From Jeongeupia sp. HS-3 (GTDB lineage: Bacteria; Pseudomonadota; Gammaproteobacteria; Burkholderiales; Chitinibacteraceae): 64,000 nucleotides of DNA. A program made the position numbers and the translations under genes. The stretch covers positions 372,001 to 436,000 of the forward strand of contig NZ_AP024094.1 in assembly GCF_015140455.1 (NCBI RefSeq), in the 5' to 3' direction. How positions within the stretch are numbered: the stretch's first letter is position 1; each line of letters starts with the position of its first letter. Of this stretch, positions 36,112 through 45,478 are shown in pieces. The notes under the pieces are model-generated. The model did not search any database, had not been told where the DNA came from, and was given only the letters and a program-made list of their open reading frames with translations.

Positions 36112-37938
36112 ATGGCTTTACATCCCCGTCTTACCGAAGTTACGGCCCGCATCGTCGAACGCAGCCGTGAATCGCGTACCCGTTATCTGCAGCGCCTCGA
36201 AGCCGCGGCCCAGAAAGAGCCGATCCGCAAGGGACTGGCCTGTACCAACCAGGCGCACGCTTGGGCGGCCGCTCCGGAAAACGACAAGATCATGATGCGC
36301 GAAATGCGCCAACCGAACATCGGCATCGTTTCGTCGTTCAATGACATGCTGTCGGCGCATCAGCCGCTGGAAACATTTCCGGCCATCATCAAGCAAGCAG
36401 TGCACGATGTCGGCGCAACGGCGCAATTCGCCGGTGGCACGCCAGCGATGTGCGACGGCGTGACCCAGGGGCAGCCGGGCATGGAGCTGAGCCTGTTCAG
36501 CCGCGACGTGATTGCCATGTCGCTGGCCGTGGCGATGTCGCACAACGTCTTTGACGGCATGCTTTGCCTCGGCGTTTGCGACAAGATCGTTCCGGGTCTG
36601 CTGATCGGTGCATTGCAGTTTGGTCATCTGCCGGCGATTTTCGTTCCGGCCGGCCCGATGACCTCGGGGATTTCCAATAAGGAAAAAGCCAAGGTTCGCC
36701 AGCTGTTTGCCGAAGGCAAATGCGGCCGCGATGAATTGCTCGCCTCCGAAGAGGGTAGCTACCACGGCCCGGGCACCTGCACCTTCTTTGGTACTGCCAA
36801 CTCGAACCAGATGCTGATGGAAGTGATGGGTCTGCACCTGCCGGGCGCTGCCTTCATCAATCCGAATACACCGCTGCGTGATGCGCTGACCGCTGCGGCC
36901 GCGCGCCGCGTCGCGCAGATTACCGCGCTGGGCAATGAGTTCATTCCGGTCGGCAAGGTGATCGACGAGAAGTCGATCGTCAACGGCATCGTCGGCCTGC
37001 TGGCGACCGGTGGCTCGACCAACCACACGATTCATCTGGTTGCGATTGCCAAGGCGGCCGGGATTGAAATCAACTGGGACGACTTCCACGATTTGTCCGA
37101 CGTCGTACCGCTGCTGGCTCGTGTCTACCCGAACGGCGCCGCCGACGTAAACCATTTCCACGCCGCCGGTGGCATGGGCTATCTGATTCGCGAATTGATC
37201 GATGGCGGCTTCCTGCACGACGACGTGCTGACCTGCGCCGGTCACGGTTTGCGTCGGCACTCGCAAGAGCCTTTCCTGGGCGACGACGGCAAGGCCATCT
37301 GGCGCGAGGCACCACTGCAATCGGGCGACGACGCCGTGTTGCGTCCGCACACCAACCCGTTCAGCAAGAACGGCGGTCTCAGAGTGCTCGAAGGCAATCT
37401 GGGTCGCGCCGTGATCAAGGTTTCGGCCGTGGCGGAAGAGCACCACGTGGTCGAAGCGCCGGCGATCGTATTTGATGACCAGGACGATGTACTGGCTGCG
37501 TTCCAGCGCGGTGAACTTGAAAAAGATTTCATCGTCGTGCTGCGCTTCCAGGGGCCGCGTGCCAATGGCATGCCTGAGCTGCACAAACTGACCCCGGCGC
37601 TGGGTGTGTTGCAAGATCGCGGTTTCAAGGTGGCCTTGGTGACCGATGGTCGCATGTCCGGCGCGTCGGGCAAGGTGCCAGCGGCGATTCACCTGACCCC
37701 GGAAGTGATTTCGGGTGGGCCGCTGGGCAAGGTTCGCACCGGCGATGTGCTGCGTCTGGATGCGGTTCGCGGCGAGCTGATCGCCAAGGTCGACGCCGCG
37801 GAATGGGCTGCGCGTGAATGCGTGACGGCCGATCTGAGCAAGAACGGCCATGGGATGGGCCGTGAGCTCTTTGCCGGTTTCCGTCAGCTGGCGACCGGTG
37901 CCGAGGAAGGCGCGTTGAGCCTCGGCCTCGCGCACTAA
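36112..37938 (+). CDS. edd: 6-phosphogluconate dehydratase
   Basis: 608 residues, the size of Edd in the IlvD/Edd family. Family blocks: [60 protein letters not shown] and [18 protein letters not shown], with several Cys for the iron-sulfur cluster (TPAMCDG, GPGTCTF). It converts 6-phosphogluconate to KDPG, the first committed Entner-Doudoroff step. It is followed 70 bases later by eda on the same strand. Confidence 0.98.
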   Translation: MALHPRLTEVTARIVERSRESRTRYLQRLEAAAQKEPIRKGLACTNQAHAWAAAPENDKIMMREMRQPNIGIVSSFNDMLSAHQPLETFPAIIKQAVHDVGATAQFAGGTPAMCDGVTQGQPGMELSLFSRDVIAMSLAVAMSHNVFDGMLCLGVCDKIVPGLLIGALQFGHLPAIFVPAGPMTSGISNKEKAKVRQLFAEGKCGRDELLASEEGSYHGPGTCTFFGTANSNQMLMEVMGLHLPGAAFINPNTPLRDALTAAAARRVAQITALGNEFIPVGKVIDEKSIVNGIVGLLATGGSTNHTIHLVAIAKAAGIEINWDDFHDLSDVVPLLARVYPNGAADVNHFHAAGGMGYLIRELIDGGFLHDDVLTCAGHGLRRHSQEPFLGDDGKAIWREAPLQSGDDAVLRPHTNPFSKNGGLRVLEGNLGRAVIKVSAVAEEHHVVEAPAIVFDDQDDVLAAFQRGELEKDFIVVLRFQGPRANGMPELHKLTPALGVLQDRGFKVALVTDGRMSGASGKVPAAIHLTPEVISGGPLGKVRTGDVLRLDAVRGELIAKVDAAEWAARECVTADLSKNGHGMGRELFAGFRQLATGAEEGALSLGLAH

Positions 37939-38008
37939 TTGAGTATTACAAACTTGCCGGCCCTGGGGTCGGCATCTACTTATTGGTTAACACATTAGGA
38001 ATCCTGCC

Positions 38009-38632
38009 ATGCAAATTCGTGAAATCATGCGTTCCTGCTCGGTTATGCCGGTGCTGGTGATCGAGAAGGTCGAACATGCCGTGCCGCTGGCCAGGGCATT
38101 GGTCGAGGGCGGTATTCGCGTACTGGAAGTCACTCTGCGCACCGAAGCGGCACTGGAAGCGGTCCGCGCGATTGCCGATAACGTGCCCGATGCCATCGTT
38201 GGTGTTGGTACCGTTGTTCGCCCTGAACAATTCGCCCATGCGAAAGCCGCCGGTGCTGTCTTCGCAGTCACCCCGGGCCTGACGCCCAAGCTCGCTGCCG
38301 CCGCACGCGAAGCGGATATCCAGTTGCTGCCGGGCGTGATGACGCCGTCCGAAGCGATTGCCGCGCTGGAAGAAGGTTTTGATGCGCTCAAGCTGTTCCC
38401 GGCCGAACAGGCGGGCAGCCTGGGTATGCTCAAGGCCATGGGTGGCCCGCTGCCGCAAATCCTGTTCTGCCCGACCGGCGGCGTAACACCGGAATCGGCC
38501 GCGAAGCTGCTGGCCTTGTCGAACGTCGGTTGCGTTGGCGGCTCCTGGCTTGCCCCGAAGGACATGGTCGCCGCCGGCGACTGGGCCGGCATTACCAAGC
38601 TAGCCCGCGAAGCGGCCTCGCTGCGTCCCTGA
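38009..38632 (+). CDS. eda: KDPG/KHG aldolase
   Basis: 207 residues. Catalytic Glu lies in VLEVTLRTEAALE, the substrate loop in VGVGTVVRPEQF and TPGLTPKLA, and the Schiff-base Lys in DALKLFPAEQAG. It splits KDPG into pyruvate and glyceraldehyde-3-phosphate. With edd upstream it completes the Entner-Doudoroff pathway; its products feed the gap gene and the pyruvate dehydrogenase genes in this window. Confidence 0.97.
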   Translation: MQIREIMRSCSVMPVLVIEKVEHAVPLARALVEGGIRVLEVTLRTEAALEAVRAIADNVPDAIVGVGTVVRPEQFAHAKAAGAVFAVTPGLTPKLAAAAREADIQLLPGVMTPSEAIAALEEGFDALKLFPAEQAGSLGMLKAMGGPLPQILFCPTGGVTPESAAKLLALSNVGCVGGSWLAPKDMVAAGDWAGITKLAREAASLRP

Positions 38633-38746
38633 CCACAGGTCGCCGGGAGGGGGCGTGCTTGGTCTTTCCCCTTCGGCGAGTAAACTGAGGGCTTGCGCAA
38701 TGATCCATTTGTTTATGACGGTCGCGTAAGTCCCTAATGTACGTAC

Positions 38747-38784
38747 GGTGCTTGTCATGGCACAAAGGCACCTTATGCCGGTGC
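38747..38784 (+). promoter_or_regulatory. Alternative hairpins in the gap leader
   Basis: A single GCACC at 38768-38772 can pair either with GGTGC upstream (38747-38751, supported by TTGT/ACAA inside the stem) or with GGTGC downstream (38780-38784, loop TTATGCC). The two pairings exclude each other. CGGTGCTTGT also occurs twice as a direct repeat. It ends 48 bases before the gap ATG. Confidence 0.4.
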
Positions 38785-38828
38785 TTGTATGCTCTGACCG
38801 TCCAACTATTCCATCCTTCTGGAGATGA

Positions 38829-39836
<1,008 letters not shown>

Positions 39837-39852
39837 GCCGTATTCCGCGCCC

Positions 39853-39882
39853 GACAAAAAACCCGCCTCGGCGGGTTTTTTG
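39853..39882 (+). terminator. Rho-independent terminator of gap
   Basis: A long stem GACAAAAAACCCGCC pairs with GGCGGGTTTTTTGTC, centred on CTCG, giving an A-tract/T-tract bidirectional-looking terminator 17 bases after the gap stop codon. Confidence 0.93.
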
Positions 39883-40225
39883 TCGCTTGAATGCTGGTAA
39901 ACGTGCGGTCGTGGCATGGCTGCGGGTGGGGGGTAGCCAGATGTCCGATGGCACCAAGGCACTCCGGAGTGCCATGTAAGCTGCGTTGTTTTATTGAAAA
40001 GTCCTTTAAAAACAGCCCTTTACTGGCGGCTTTTTATTTGTTGTGTTGTATGTGGGCAACGGTTTTCCTGAGCGAGTGCAAGCGGGTTTGCCCGTAGCAA
40101 GTCGATTCTTTTATCCTGATTCCAGTAGAGCAAGGTTGCGTCAGACGTACCGCAAATCGTGCTGTTACGGCTGGTTCTTCATCTAATTAGAAAGAAACCA
40201 ACTCTCGTATCTAGGAGACCTATAA
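39883..40225 (+). promoter_or_regulatory. gap-porin spacer with porin promoter and leader
   Basis: No credible gene lies in this stretch. It must hold the porin promoter and a leader ending in AGGAG (40213-40217) before ATG 40226. A 16-base perfect palindrome (GGCACTCCGGAGTGCC, 39958-39973) lies in the first third and could be an operator or the core of a second hairpin. The second half is AT-rich. Confidence 0.55.
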
Positions 40226-41293
40226 ATGTTCAAACGTGCTCTGGTTGCTGCTTCCCTCGCAGCTGCTTTCGCGGCTCCGGCTTTCGCCGAAGTCACCATC
40301 GGTGGTTCGATCGAAGCCGACATCTATGTTCATGGTTCCAATGCAAACGGCTTCCGTGAGGAAGTTGAACTCGACGTTGAGCCGCGTATCTTTTTCTCGG
40401 GCAGCGACAAGCTCGACAACGGCTCCAAGGTAATCTGGAAGATCTGGACTGGTGTTGAAAACTACCGTGAAGCTGGTGCCAAGGGTAGCGATACCAATAC
40501 CGGTTCGTCGGATCGTGTTTGGGGCAACCGTGAAGCTTGGGGTGGCTGGCAAGGCGACTGGGGTACCGTGCGCTTTGGTAAGGTCTATAGCCCGACCTAC
40601 CTGAAGCTTGACTGGCCGTACGGCAACCTCGGTGGTGCAATGCACGTTGCAGAACTGGGCCTGATTGCTTACAACCCAGAAAACTCGATCGTTTACGATT
40701 CGCCGAACTTCAGCGGTTTCTCGTTCTCGGGTATGTATTCGTTCCGTAGCCAGAACAACCAGATCGAAGGCGTGGACCAAGAATACTTTGTCGACGTGAC
40801 CGCCGGTTACTCGGGCAATGGCTTCATGATCGACGCTGGCTACACCCAAGGTGAAGATACTGCCGTTAGCTCGACTGGTGTTGTGACTCACTCGGAAGAT
40901 CCGAGCAAGTTCTGGTTTGTGGCCGGTGGCTACAACTTCGGCGCCTTCACCGTCAAGGCGGGTTACAAGGGCTGGGAAAATTCGTGGGCCGGCCTGTCGG
41001 GCGACCAGAACCAGTACTTCGTGCAAGGTATCTACTCGGCCGGTAAGCACACCGTTGGCCTGACGTACAACTACTTCGACGAAGTTGAGCAAAACGGCAA
41101 AAAGATCAACGATAGCGATTCGAACGTGATCTACGGTCAGTGGAACTACTCGCTGTCGAACAACACCGTTGCTTACGTTCAAGGTCGTTACTCGATGGCA
41201 GGCCAGAACGCTAACATGGGCGCAAACTACGCAACCATGGCCAAGGACAGCGACAGCTACCGTCTGCTGTTCGGTACCTGGACCGGCTTCTAA
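40226..41293 (+). CDS. Outer-membrane porin, Neisseriales/general porin family
   Basis: 355 residues. A signal peptide (MFKRALVAASLAAAFAAPAFA) is followed by EVTIGGSIEADIYVHGSN, a typical first strand of gram-negative porins. Alternating aromatic strands, the GGWQGDWGTVRFGKVYSP constriction-loop start, and a C-terminal Phe (LLFGTWTGF) needed for BAM assembly are present. Codon choice looks biased towards preferred codons, suggesting high expression. It probably forms trimers for passive uptake of small solutes; being near the sugar ABC transporter, it may admit sugars. Confidence 0.94.
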   Translation: MFKRALVAASLAAAFAAPAFAEVTIGGSIEADIYVHGSNANGFREEVELDVEPRIFFSGSDKLDNGSKVIWKIWTGVENYREAGAKGSDTNTGSSDRVWGNREAWGGWQGDWGTVRFGKVYSPTYLKLDWPYGNLGGAMHVAELGLIAYNPENSIVYDSPNFSGFSFSGMYSFRSQNNQIEGVDQEYFVDVTAGYSGNGFMIDAGYTQGEDTAVSSTGVVTHSEDPSKFWFVAGGYNFGAFTVKAGYKGWENSWAGLSGDQNQYFVQGIYSAGKHTVGLTYNYFDEVEQNGKKINDSDSNVIYGQWNYSLSNNTVAYVQGRYSMAGQNANMGANYATMAKDSDSYRLLFGTWTGF

Positions 41294-41324
41294 TCGATTC
41301 GTTTGATTCGATTTGCTAGTTCAG

Positions 41325-41351
41325 AAAGGGCGACTTCGGTCGCCCTTTTTT
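41325..41351 (+). terminator. Rho-independent terminator of the porin
   Basis: Perfect ten-base stem AAAGGGCGAC/GTCGCCCTTT with a TTCG tetraloop and a following T-run, about 30 bases after the porin stop. Confidence 0.95.
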
Positions 41352-41400
41352 CGTTTCAATCGGCGCCCCAGCGAGGGCGCCGATTCAATTTGTAGTCTAG

Positions 41401-41416
41401 GTGGTGTCGTCACAAG
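41401..41416 (+). repeat. Left terminal inverted repeat of the IS
   Basis: GTGGTGTCGTCACAAG pairs with the right end (reverse complement ATGGTGTCGTCACGAG) with two mismatches in 16. The transposase stop codon lies inside this repeat. Confidence 0.9.
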
Positions 41417-42212
41417 ATGCGCGCCCAGATCGCAATGCAGCGAATCTGGACTGCCGCCAGGAATGACGCCGCATTCTTGGCATAGCGCGTGGCGATGCCT
41501 CGCCAGCGTTTGAGCTGCAAAAACGCATTTTCAACCAGATGCCGGTGGCGATACAGCGCCGCATCGTGTTCACGCGGCGCCTTACGGTTGCGGTGCGACG
41601 GAATCACCGTTCTCATGCCTTGCGCCGAGGCCTGAGCAACGATGGCGTCGCTGTCATAGCCACGATCAGCCAGCAGGTATTCCGCGCTCAAGCCGTCAAT
41701 CAACGCGCCGCCCTGGGTGCAGTCCGCCGTCGTGCCCGAGGTCACCAAGACCCGCACCGGCATGCCGTGCGCGTCCACCGCCAAGTGCAGCTTACTGTTT
41801 AGCCCCCTTTGGTCACCCCCATTGCCTGATTGCCGCCGCGTGCGCCGGCGGCATGCGGATGCACCTTGGCATGCGGATGCACCTTGGCATGCGTGGCGTC
41901 GATCATCAGCCATTCGAAATCCGGATTGGTGATCAGCGCTTCAAGCAGGTGTGCCCAGACGCCCTTGTCACGCCAGCGACAAAAGCGGCGGTGGGTGTTC
42001 TTCCAGTCGCCATAATCGGGCGGCAAATCGCGCCATGGGGCGCCGGTACGCAAAATCCAGAACACGGCGTTGAGGAACAGGCGGTTATCTCTGGCCCGGC
42101 CGCCCCAGGCGCCGTGGCGACCGGGCAGGAGCGGTTCGAGCAAAAGCCACGTTTGATCAGGAAGGTCGTGGCGGCGGTGTACCAGGCGCTTGGTCGGCGG
42201 TGTGCTTGTCAT
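41410..42212 (-). CDS. IS5-family transposase made by -1 frameshifting
   Basis: The first frame runs from ATG 42212 to the stop at 41799 and the second from the overlap to 41410. The product joins at KGG-LNSKLHLAVDA: in the minus-strand string AAAGGGGGCTAA a -1 slip on GGG gives Gly-Gly-Leu-Asn in place of the stop. The first part holds PGRHGAWGGRARDNRLFLNA and the first catalytic Asp (IDATH); the second holds DRGYDSD and the Glu in VENAFLQLKRWRGIATRY, so the DDE triad is complete. A HAKVHP unit is duplicated in frame (18 bases, around 41850-41890), which is unusual for the family. Confidence 0.9.
41802..41810 (-). other. Programmed -1 frameshift site of the transposase
   Basis: The minus strand reads AAAGGGGGC immediately before the TAA of the first frame. 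A homopolymeric A3G5 run is a known kind of slip site in IS5/IS1-type elements and restores the family reading frame exactly. Confidence 0.8.
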
Positions 42213-42239
42213 GGCGGCAGCATACACACTCGCCAATCA

Positions 42240-42255
42240 CTCGTGACGACACCAT
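42240..42255 (-). repeat. Right terminal inverted repeat of the IS
   Basis: Ends in GTGACGACACCAT and mirrors the left end; followed by CTAG, the duplicated target. Confidence 0.9.
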
Positions 42256-42294
42256 CTAGGGTGTTCGCCCTACATTTCTGCCCTGATCGGCGAT

Positions 42295-42310
42295 CACCTG
42301 ATATCAGGTG
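42295..42310. promoter_or_regulatory. Perfect 16-bp palindrome upstream of the sugar ABC transporter
   Basis: CACCTGATATCAGGTG is a perfect inverted repeat 70 bases before the start of the binding-protein gene and 39 bases after the IS end. Size, symmetry and position fit an operator for a sugar-responsive repressor. No regulator gene is next to it. Confidence 0.6.
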
Positions 42311-42379
42311 TGACTTATGTTGCCTACGCTTAGCTTGCGAGGTCGCCAAGAGGCGGCCTGTACCGAGGAGAACAGAAGA

Positions 42380-43624
42380 ATGCGAGCTGTGCGTATGTCG
42401 ATGGGAGCCCTTGCGTTGGCGATGGCGTTTTCGGCTCAGGCTGCCGAGGTCGAGGTCCTGCATTGGTGGACCTCCGGTGGCGAAGCCAAGGCCGCTGGCG
42501 AGCTGAAGAGAATGCTTGAAGCCAAAGGCGACAAGTGGAAGGATTTCGCCGTTGCCGGTGGCGCTGGCGAGAACGCGATGACAGCGCTGAAGGCGCGCGT
42601 GGTCTCGGGCAACCCGCCTGCTGCGGCGCAGATCAAGGGCCCGGCGATTCAGGAGTGGGGCGCCGAGGGCGTGCTGGCTTCGATCGACGACGTCGCCAAA
42701 AAGGACAACTGGGACAAGGTGCTGCCGCCTGCGGTTTCCAGTGTGATGAAGTACAAGGGCCAGTACGTCGCTGCGCCGGTCAATGTTCACCGGGTGAACT
42801 GGCTATGGGTGAACCCGCTGTTGTTGAAGAAGGCCAATGTCAAGGTGCCGACGACGTGGGATGAGTTCTTCAAGGCGGCGGATGCGCTGAAGAAGGCTGG
42901 TATTCAGCCGGTCGCCTACGGTGGCCAGCCGTGGCAGGATGCCACGGTGTTCGAGACCGTCGCACTGGGTGTCGGTGGTGTCGACTTCTACAAGAAAGCC
43001 TTCGTCCAGCTCGATCAGGCTACGCTGAAAGGCCCGACCATGGTCAAGGTGCTGGAAACCTACAAGCGTATCAAGCCGTATACCGACAAGGCCAGCGCCG
43101 GGCGGGAGTGGAATCTGGTGACCTCGATGGTCATCAACGGAACCGCTGCGATGCAATTTATGGGCGATTGGGCCAAGGGCGAGTTCCTCGCCGCCGGCAA
43201 GGTGCCGGGCAAGGATTTCCTCTGTGTGGCCGCGCCGGGCACCGCCAATGCCTATACGTTCAATATCGACAGTTTCGTGATGTTCAAGTTGCCGAACAAG
43301 GATGCGGTGAAGGGGCAGAAGCATCTGGCCGAAACGTTGATGAGCCCGCAGTTTCAGGAACTCTTCAACCTGAACAAGGGCTCGATTCCGGCGCGGCTGG
43401 GCATGGACATGGGCAAGTTCGACGATTGCGGCAAGAAGTCGGCCGAGGACTTCAAGATGGATGCCGCCAAGGGTACGTTGTTGCCATCGTTTGCCCACGG
43501 CATGGCGATGTACTCGTCCACCCAGGGGGCGATGTACGACGTGATTTCGCAGTTCTGGAATGACGATAGCGCCAGCGCGCAGAAGGCCGCCGAAAAACTC
43601 GCTGTCGCCGCCAAGGTGCGTTGA
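42380..43624 (+). CDS. gtsA: Sugar ABC transporter substrate-binding protein (Gts-type)
   Basis: 414 residues from ATG 42380 with GAGGAG at 42365-42370; an in-frame ATG at 42395 is also possible. Signal peptide ends near FSAQAA. The mature start AEVEVLHWWTSGGEAKAAGE and VSGNPPAAAQIKGPAIQEWG are typical of the glucose/mannose-type GtsA proteins of Pseudomonas and relatives (family 1 binding proteins). It captures sugar in the periplasm for the permeases downstream. The nearby Entner-Doudoroff genes support glucose as substrate, by inference. Confidence 0.9.
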   Translation: MRAVRMSMGALALAMAFSAQAAEVEVLHWWTSGGEAKAAGELKRMLEAKGDKWKDFAVAGGAGENAMTALKARVVSGNPPAAAQIKGPAIQEWGAEGVLASIDDVAKKDNWDKVLPPAVSSVMKYKGQYVAAPVNVHRVNWLWVNPLLLKKANVKVPTTWDEFFKAADALKKAGIQPVAYGGQPWQDATVFETVALGVGGVDFYKKAFVQLDQATLKGPTMVKVLETYKRIKPYTDKASAGREWNLVTSMVINGTAAMQFMGDWAKGEFLAAGKVPGKDFLCVAAPGTANAYTFNIDSFVMFKLPNKDAVKGQKHLAETLMSPQFQELFNLNKGSIPARLGMDMGKFDDCGKKSAEDFKMDAAKGTLLPSFAHGMAMYSSTQGAMYDVISQFWNDDSASAQKAAEKLAVAAKVR

Positions 43625-43726
43625 TCGTCGAGTCCGGCGTCGCGTTGTGGCATGCCGTAAGCGACGACGGTTTTATATCCGGCCGGGCGTTGATCCGGTC
43701 GGGCATCGCCTGCCCTGGAGGTTTAC

Positions 43727-44626
43727 ATGTCCGTGATGCCGCGTCCGGCGCACTACGGTTTTGCCGAGCACTGGCTGCCCCGGCTGGTACTGGCGCCGTC
43801 CTTTCTGCTAGTACTGATTTTCCTGTACGGATTCATCGCCTGGAACGGCGCCTTGTCGTTCACGGCGTCGCGCTTGCTGCCCAATTTCGAGTGGGCCGGG
43901 CTGGCGCAATATGAGGCGCTGTTCGCCAGCGAGCGCTGGTGGGTGGCGGTACAGAACCTGTTCATTTTCGGCGTGCTGTTTATCGGTGGCGCGATGGCGG
44001 TCGGCATCGTGCTGGCGATCCTGCTCGACCAGAAAATCAGGCTAGAGGGTGCGCTGCGCACCATCTATTTGTACCCGCTGGCACTGTCATTCATCGTCAC
44101 CGGTACCGCCTGGGGCTGGATGCTCAATCCGGGCTTGGGGCTGGAAAAGCTGGTGCACGATTGGGGTTATGCCGGTTTCAGTTTCGACTGGCTGGTGAAT
44201 CCGGATCGCTCGATCTATACGATCGTGATTGCCGGCGTCTGGCAATCGTCCGGTTTCGTGATGGCGCTGTTTCTGGCCGGCCTGCGCGGCATCGACGATG
44301 CCATCATCAAGGCCGCGCAGATCGACGGCGCCAGTTTGCCGCGCATCTACTGGCGCATCATCCTGCCGGCGATGCGGCCGGTGTTCTTCTCGACGCTGAT
44401 GATCTTGGCGCACATTGCGATCAAGAGCTTCGACCTCGTGATGGCGCTGACCGGTGGCGGCCCGGGCTTCTCGTCCGATCTGCCGGCGACCTTCATGTAC
44501 CAGATGGCGTTTACTCGCGGGCAAATGGGCCTCGGCGCCGCCAGTGCAATGATGATGCTGGTGACCGTGTCGGCGATCGTGGTGCCTTATCTGTATTCCG
44601 AGCTGAGGAGGGGGCGCAATGTCTAA
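43727..44626 (+). CDS. gtsB: Sugar ABC transporter permease (MalF-like)
   Basis: 299 residues. Six or so membrane helices, starting with LPRLVLAPSFLLVLIFLYGF, and an EAA loop (DDAIIKAAQIDGASLPRIYW). It pairs with the next permease, whose start overlaps its stop by eight bases. A 102-base gap with short stems separates it from the binding-protein gene, which often allows higher expression of the latter. A GGAGG site precedes ATG 43727. Confidence 0.93.
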   Translation: MSVMPRPAHYGFAEHWLPRLVLAPSFLLVLIFLYGFIAWNGALSFTASRLLPNFEWAGLAQYEALFASERWWVAVQNLFIFGVLFIGGAMAVGIVLAILLDQKIRLEGALRTIYLYPLALSFIVTGTAWGWMLNPGLGLEKLVHDWGYAGFSFDWLVNPDRSIYTIVIAGVWQSSGFVMALFLAGLRGIDDAIIKAAQIDGASLPRIYWRIILPAMRPVFFSTLMILAHIAIKSFDLVMALTGGGPGFSSDLPATFMYQMAFTRGQMGLGAASAMMMLVTVSAIVVPYLYSELRRGRNV

Positions 44627-45467
44627 GCCCTGGCGTGGCGCGCTCTACGCCGCCCTGATCATCGCAGCGCTTTACTACCTGCTGCCCCTGTACGTGATGC
44701 TCACTACCTCGCTGAAGAGCATGGACGAAATCCGTGCCGGCAATCTGCTGTCGCTGCCCGGAACGATCAGTTTCGACGCCTGGCGCAAGGCGTGGGGCAG
44801 CGCGTGTACCGGGATCGAATGCTCGGGCTTGTCGGGCTACTTCTGGAACTCGGTGCGGATGGTGATCCCGGCGGTATTGATCTCGACCGCACTGGGCGCA
44901 CTGAATGGCTATGTGCTGTCGAAATGGCGCTTTCGGGGCTCGGAGTGGGTGTTCGCGATGCTGCTGTTCGGGCTCTATATCCCGTTCCAGGTGCTGCTGC
45001 TGCCGATGGCGCAGACGCTCGGCTGGTTCGGGCTGGCGCGCTCGATGTTCGGCCTGGTGTTCGTGCATATCGTCTGCGGGATTGCCGGCACGACGCTGTT
45101 CTTCCGCAACTACTACGTCGGCATTCCGGACGAACTGATCAAGGCGGCACGGCTTGATGGTGCGGGCTTCTGGCGCATTTTTCTGCGCATCGTGCTGCCG
45201 ATGTCCTTGCCGATCCTGATGGTGACGCTGATCTGGCAGTTCACGCAGATCTGGAACGACTTCCTGTTCGGTCTGGTGTTCTCGGCCGGCGATAGCCAGC
45301 CGATCACCGTCGGCCTGAATAACCTCGCGAATACCTCGACCTCGGTCAAGGAATACAACGTCAATATGGCGGCGGCGTTGATCGCCGCGCTGCCGACCAT
45401 CGCCGTCTATGTGCTGGCGGGAAAATACTTCGTGCGCGGCCTCGCTGCCGGCGCGGTCAAGGGATAA
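44619..45467 (+). CDS. gtsC: Sugar ABC transporter permease (MalG-like)
   Basis: 282 residues. The MalG-type signature is clear: PLYVMLTTSLKSMDEIRAGN at the N-terminus, the EAA loop PDELIKAARLDGAGFWRIFL and the C-terminal AGKYFVRGLAAGAVKG. It forms the inner-membrane channel with GtsB. It overlaps gtsB by eight bases and is followed by the ATPase gene 11 bases later. Confidence 0.94.
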   Translation: MSKPWRGALYAALIIAALYYLLPLYVMLTTSLKSMDEIRAGNLLSLPGTISFDAWRKAWGSACTGIECSGLSGYFWNSVRMVIPAVLISTALGALNGYVLSKWRFRGSEWVFAMLLFGLYIPFQVLLLPMAQTLGWFGLARSMFGLVFVHIVCGIAGTTLFFRNYYVGIPDELIKAARLDGAGFWRIFLRIVLPMSLPILMVTLIWQFTQIWNDFLFGLVFSAGDSQPITVGLNNLANTSTSVKEYNVNMAAALIAALPTIAVYVLAGKYFVRGLAAGAVKG

Positions 45468-45478
45468 GGGGAAAACCG

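Larger units (their letters stand above)
41400..42256 (-). mobile_element. IS5-family insertion sequence (IS427-like), 857 bp
   Basis: Terminal inverted repeats GTGGTGTCGTCAC (41401-41413) and GTGACGACACCAT (42243-42255) bound a transposase on the minus strand. Both ends abut CTAG (41397-41400 and 42256-42259); the target duplication can be read as TA, as in IS427-type elements, or as the palindrome CTAG. The length, the two-frame transposase with a -1 slip site and the DDE residues fit this group. It has inserted between the porin terminator and the sugar transporter promoter. Both ends and the full coding region look intact, so the element may be active. Confidence 0.92.
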
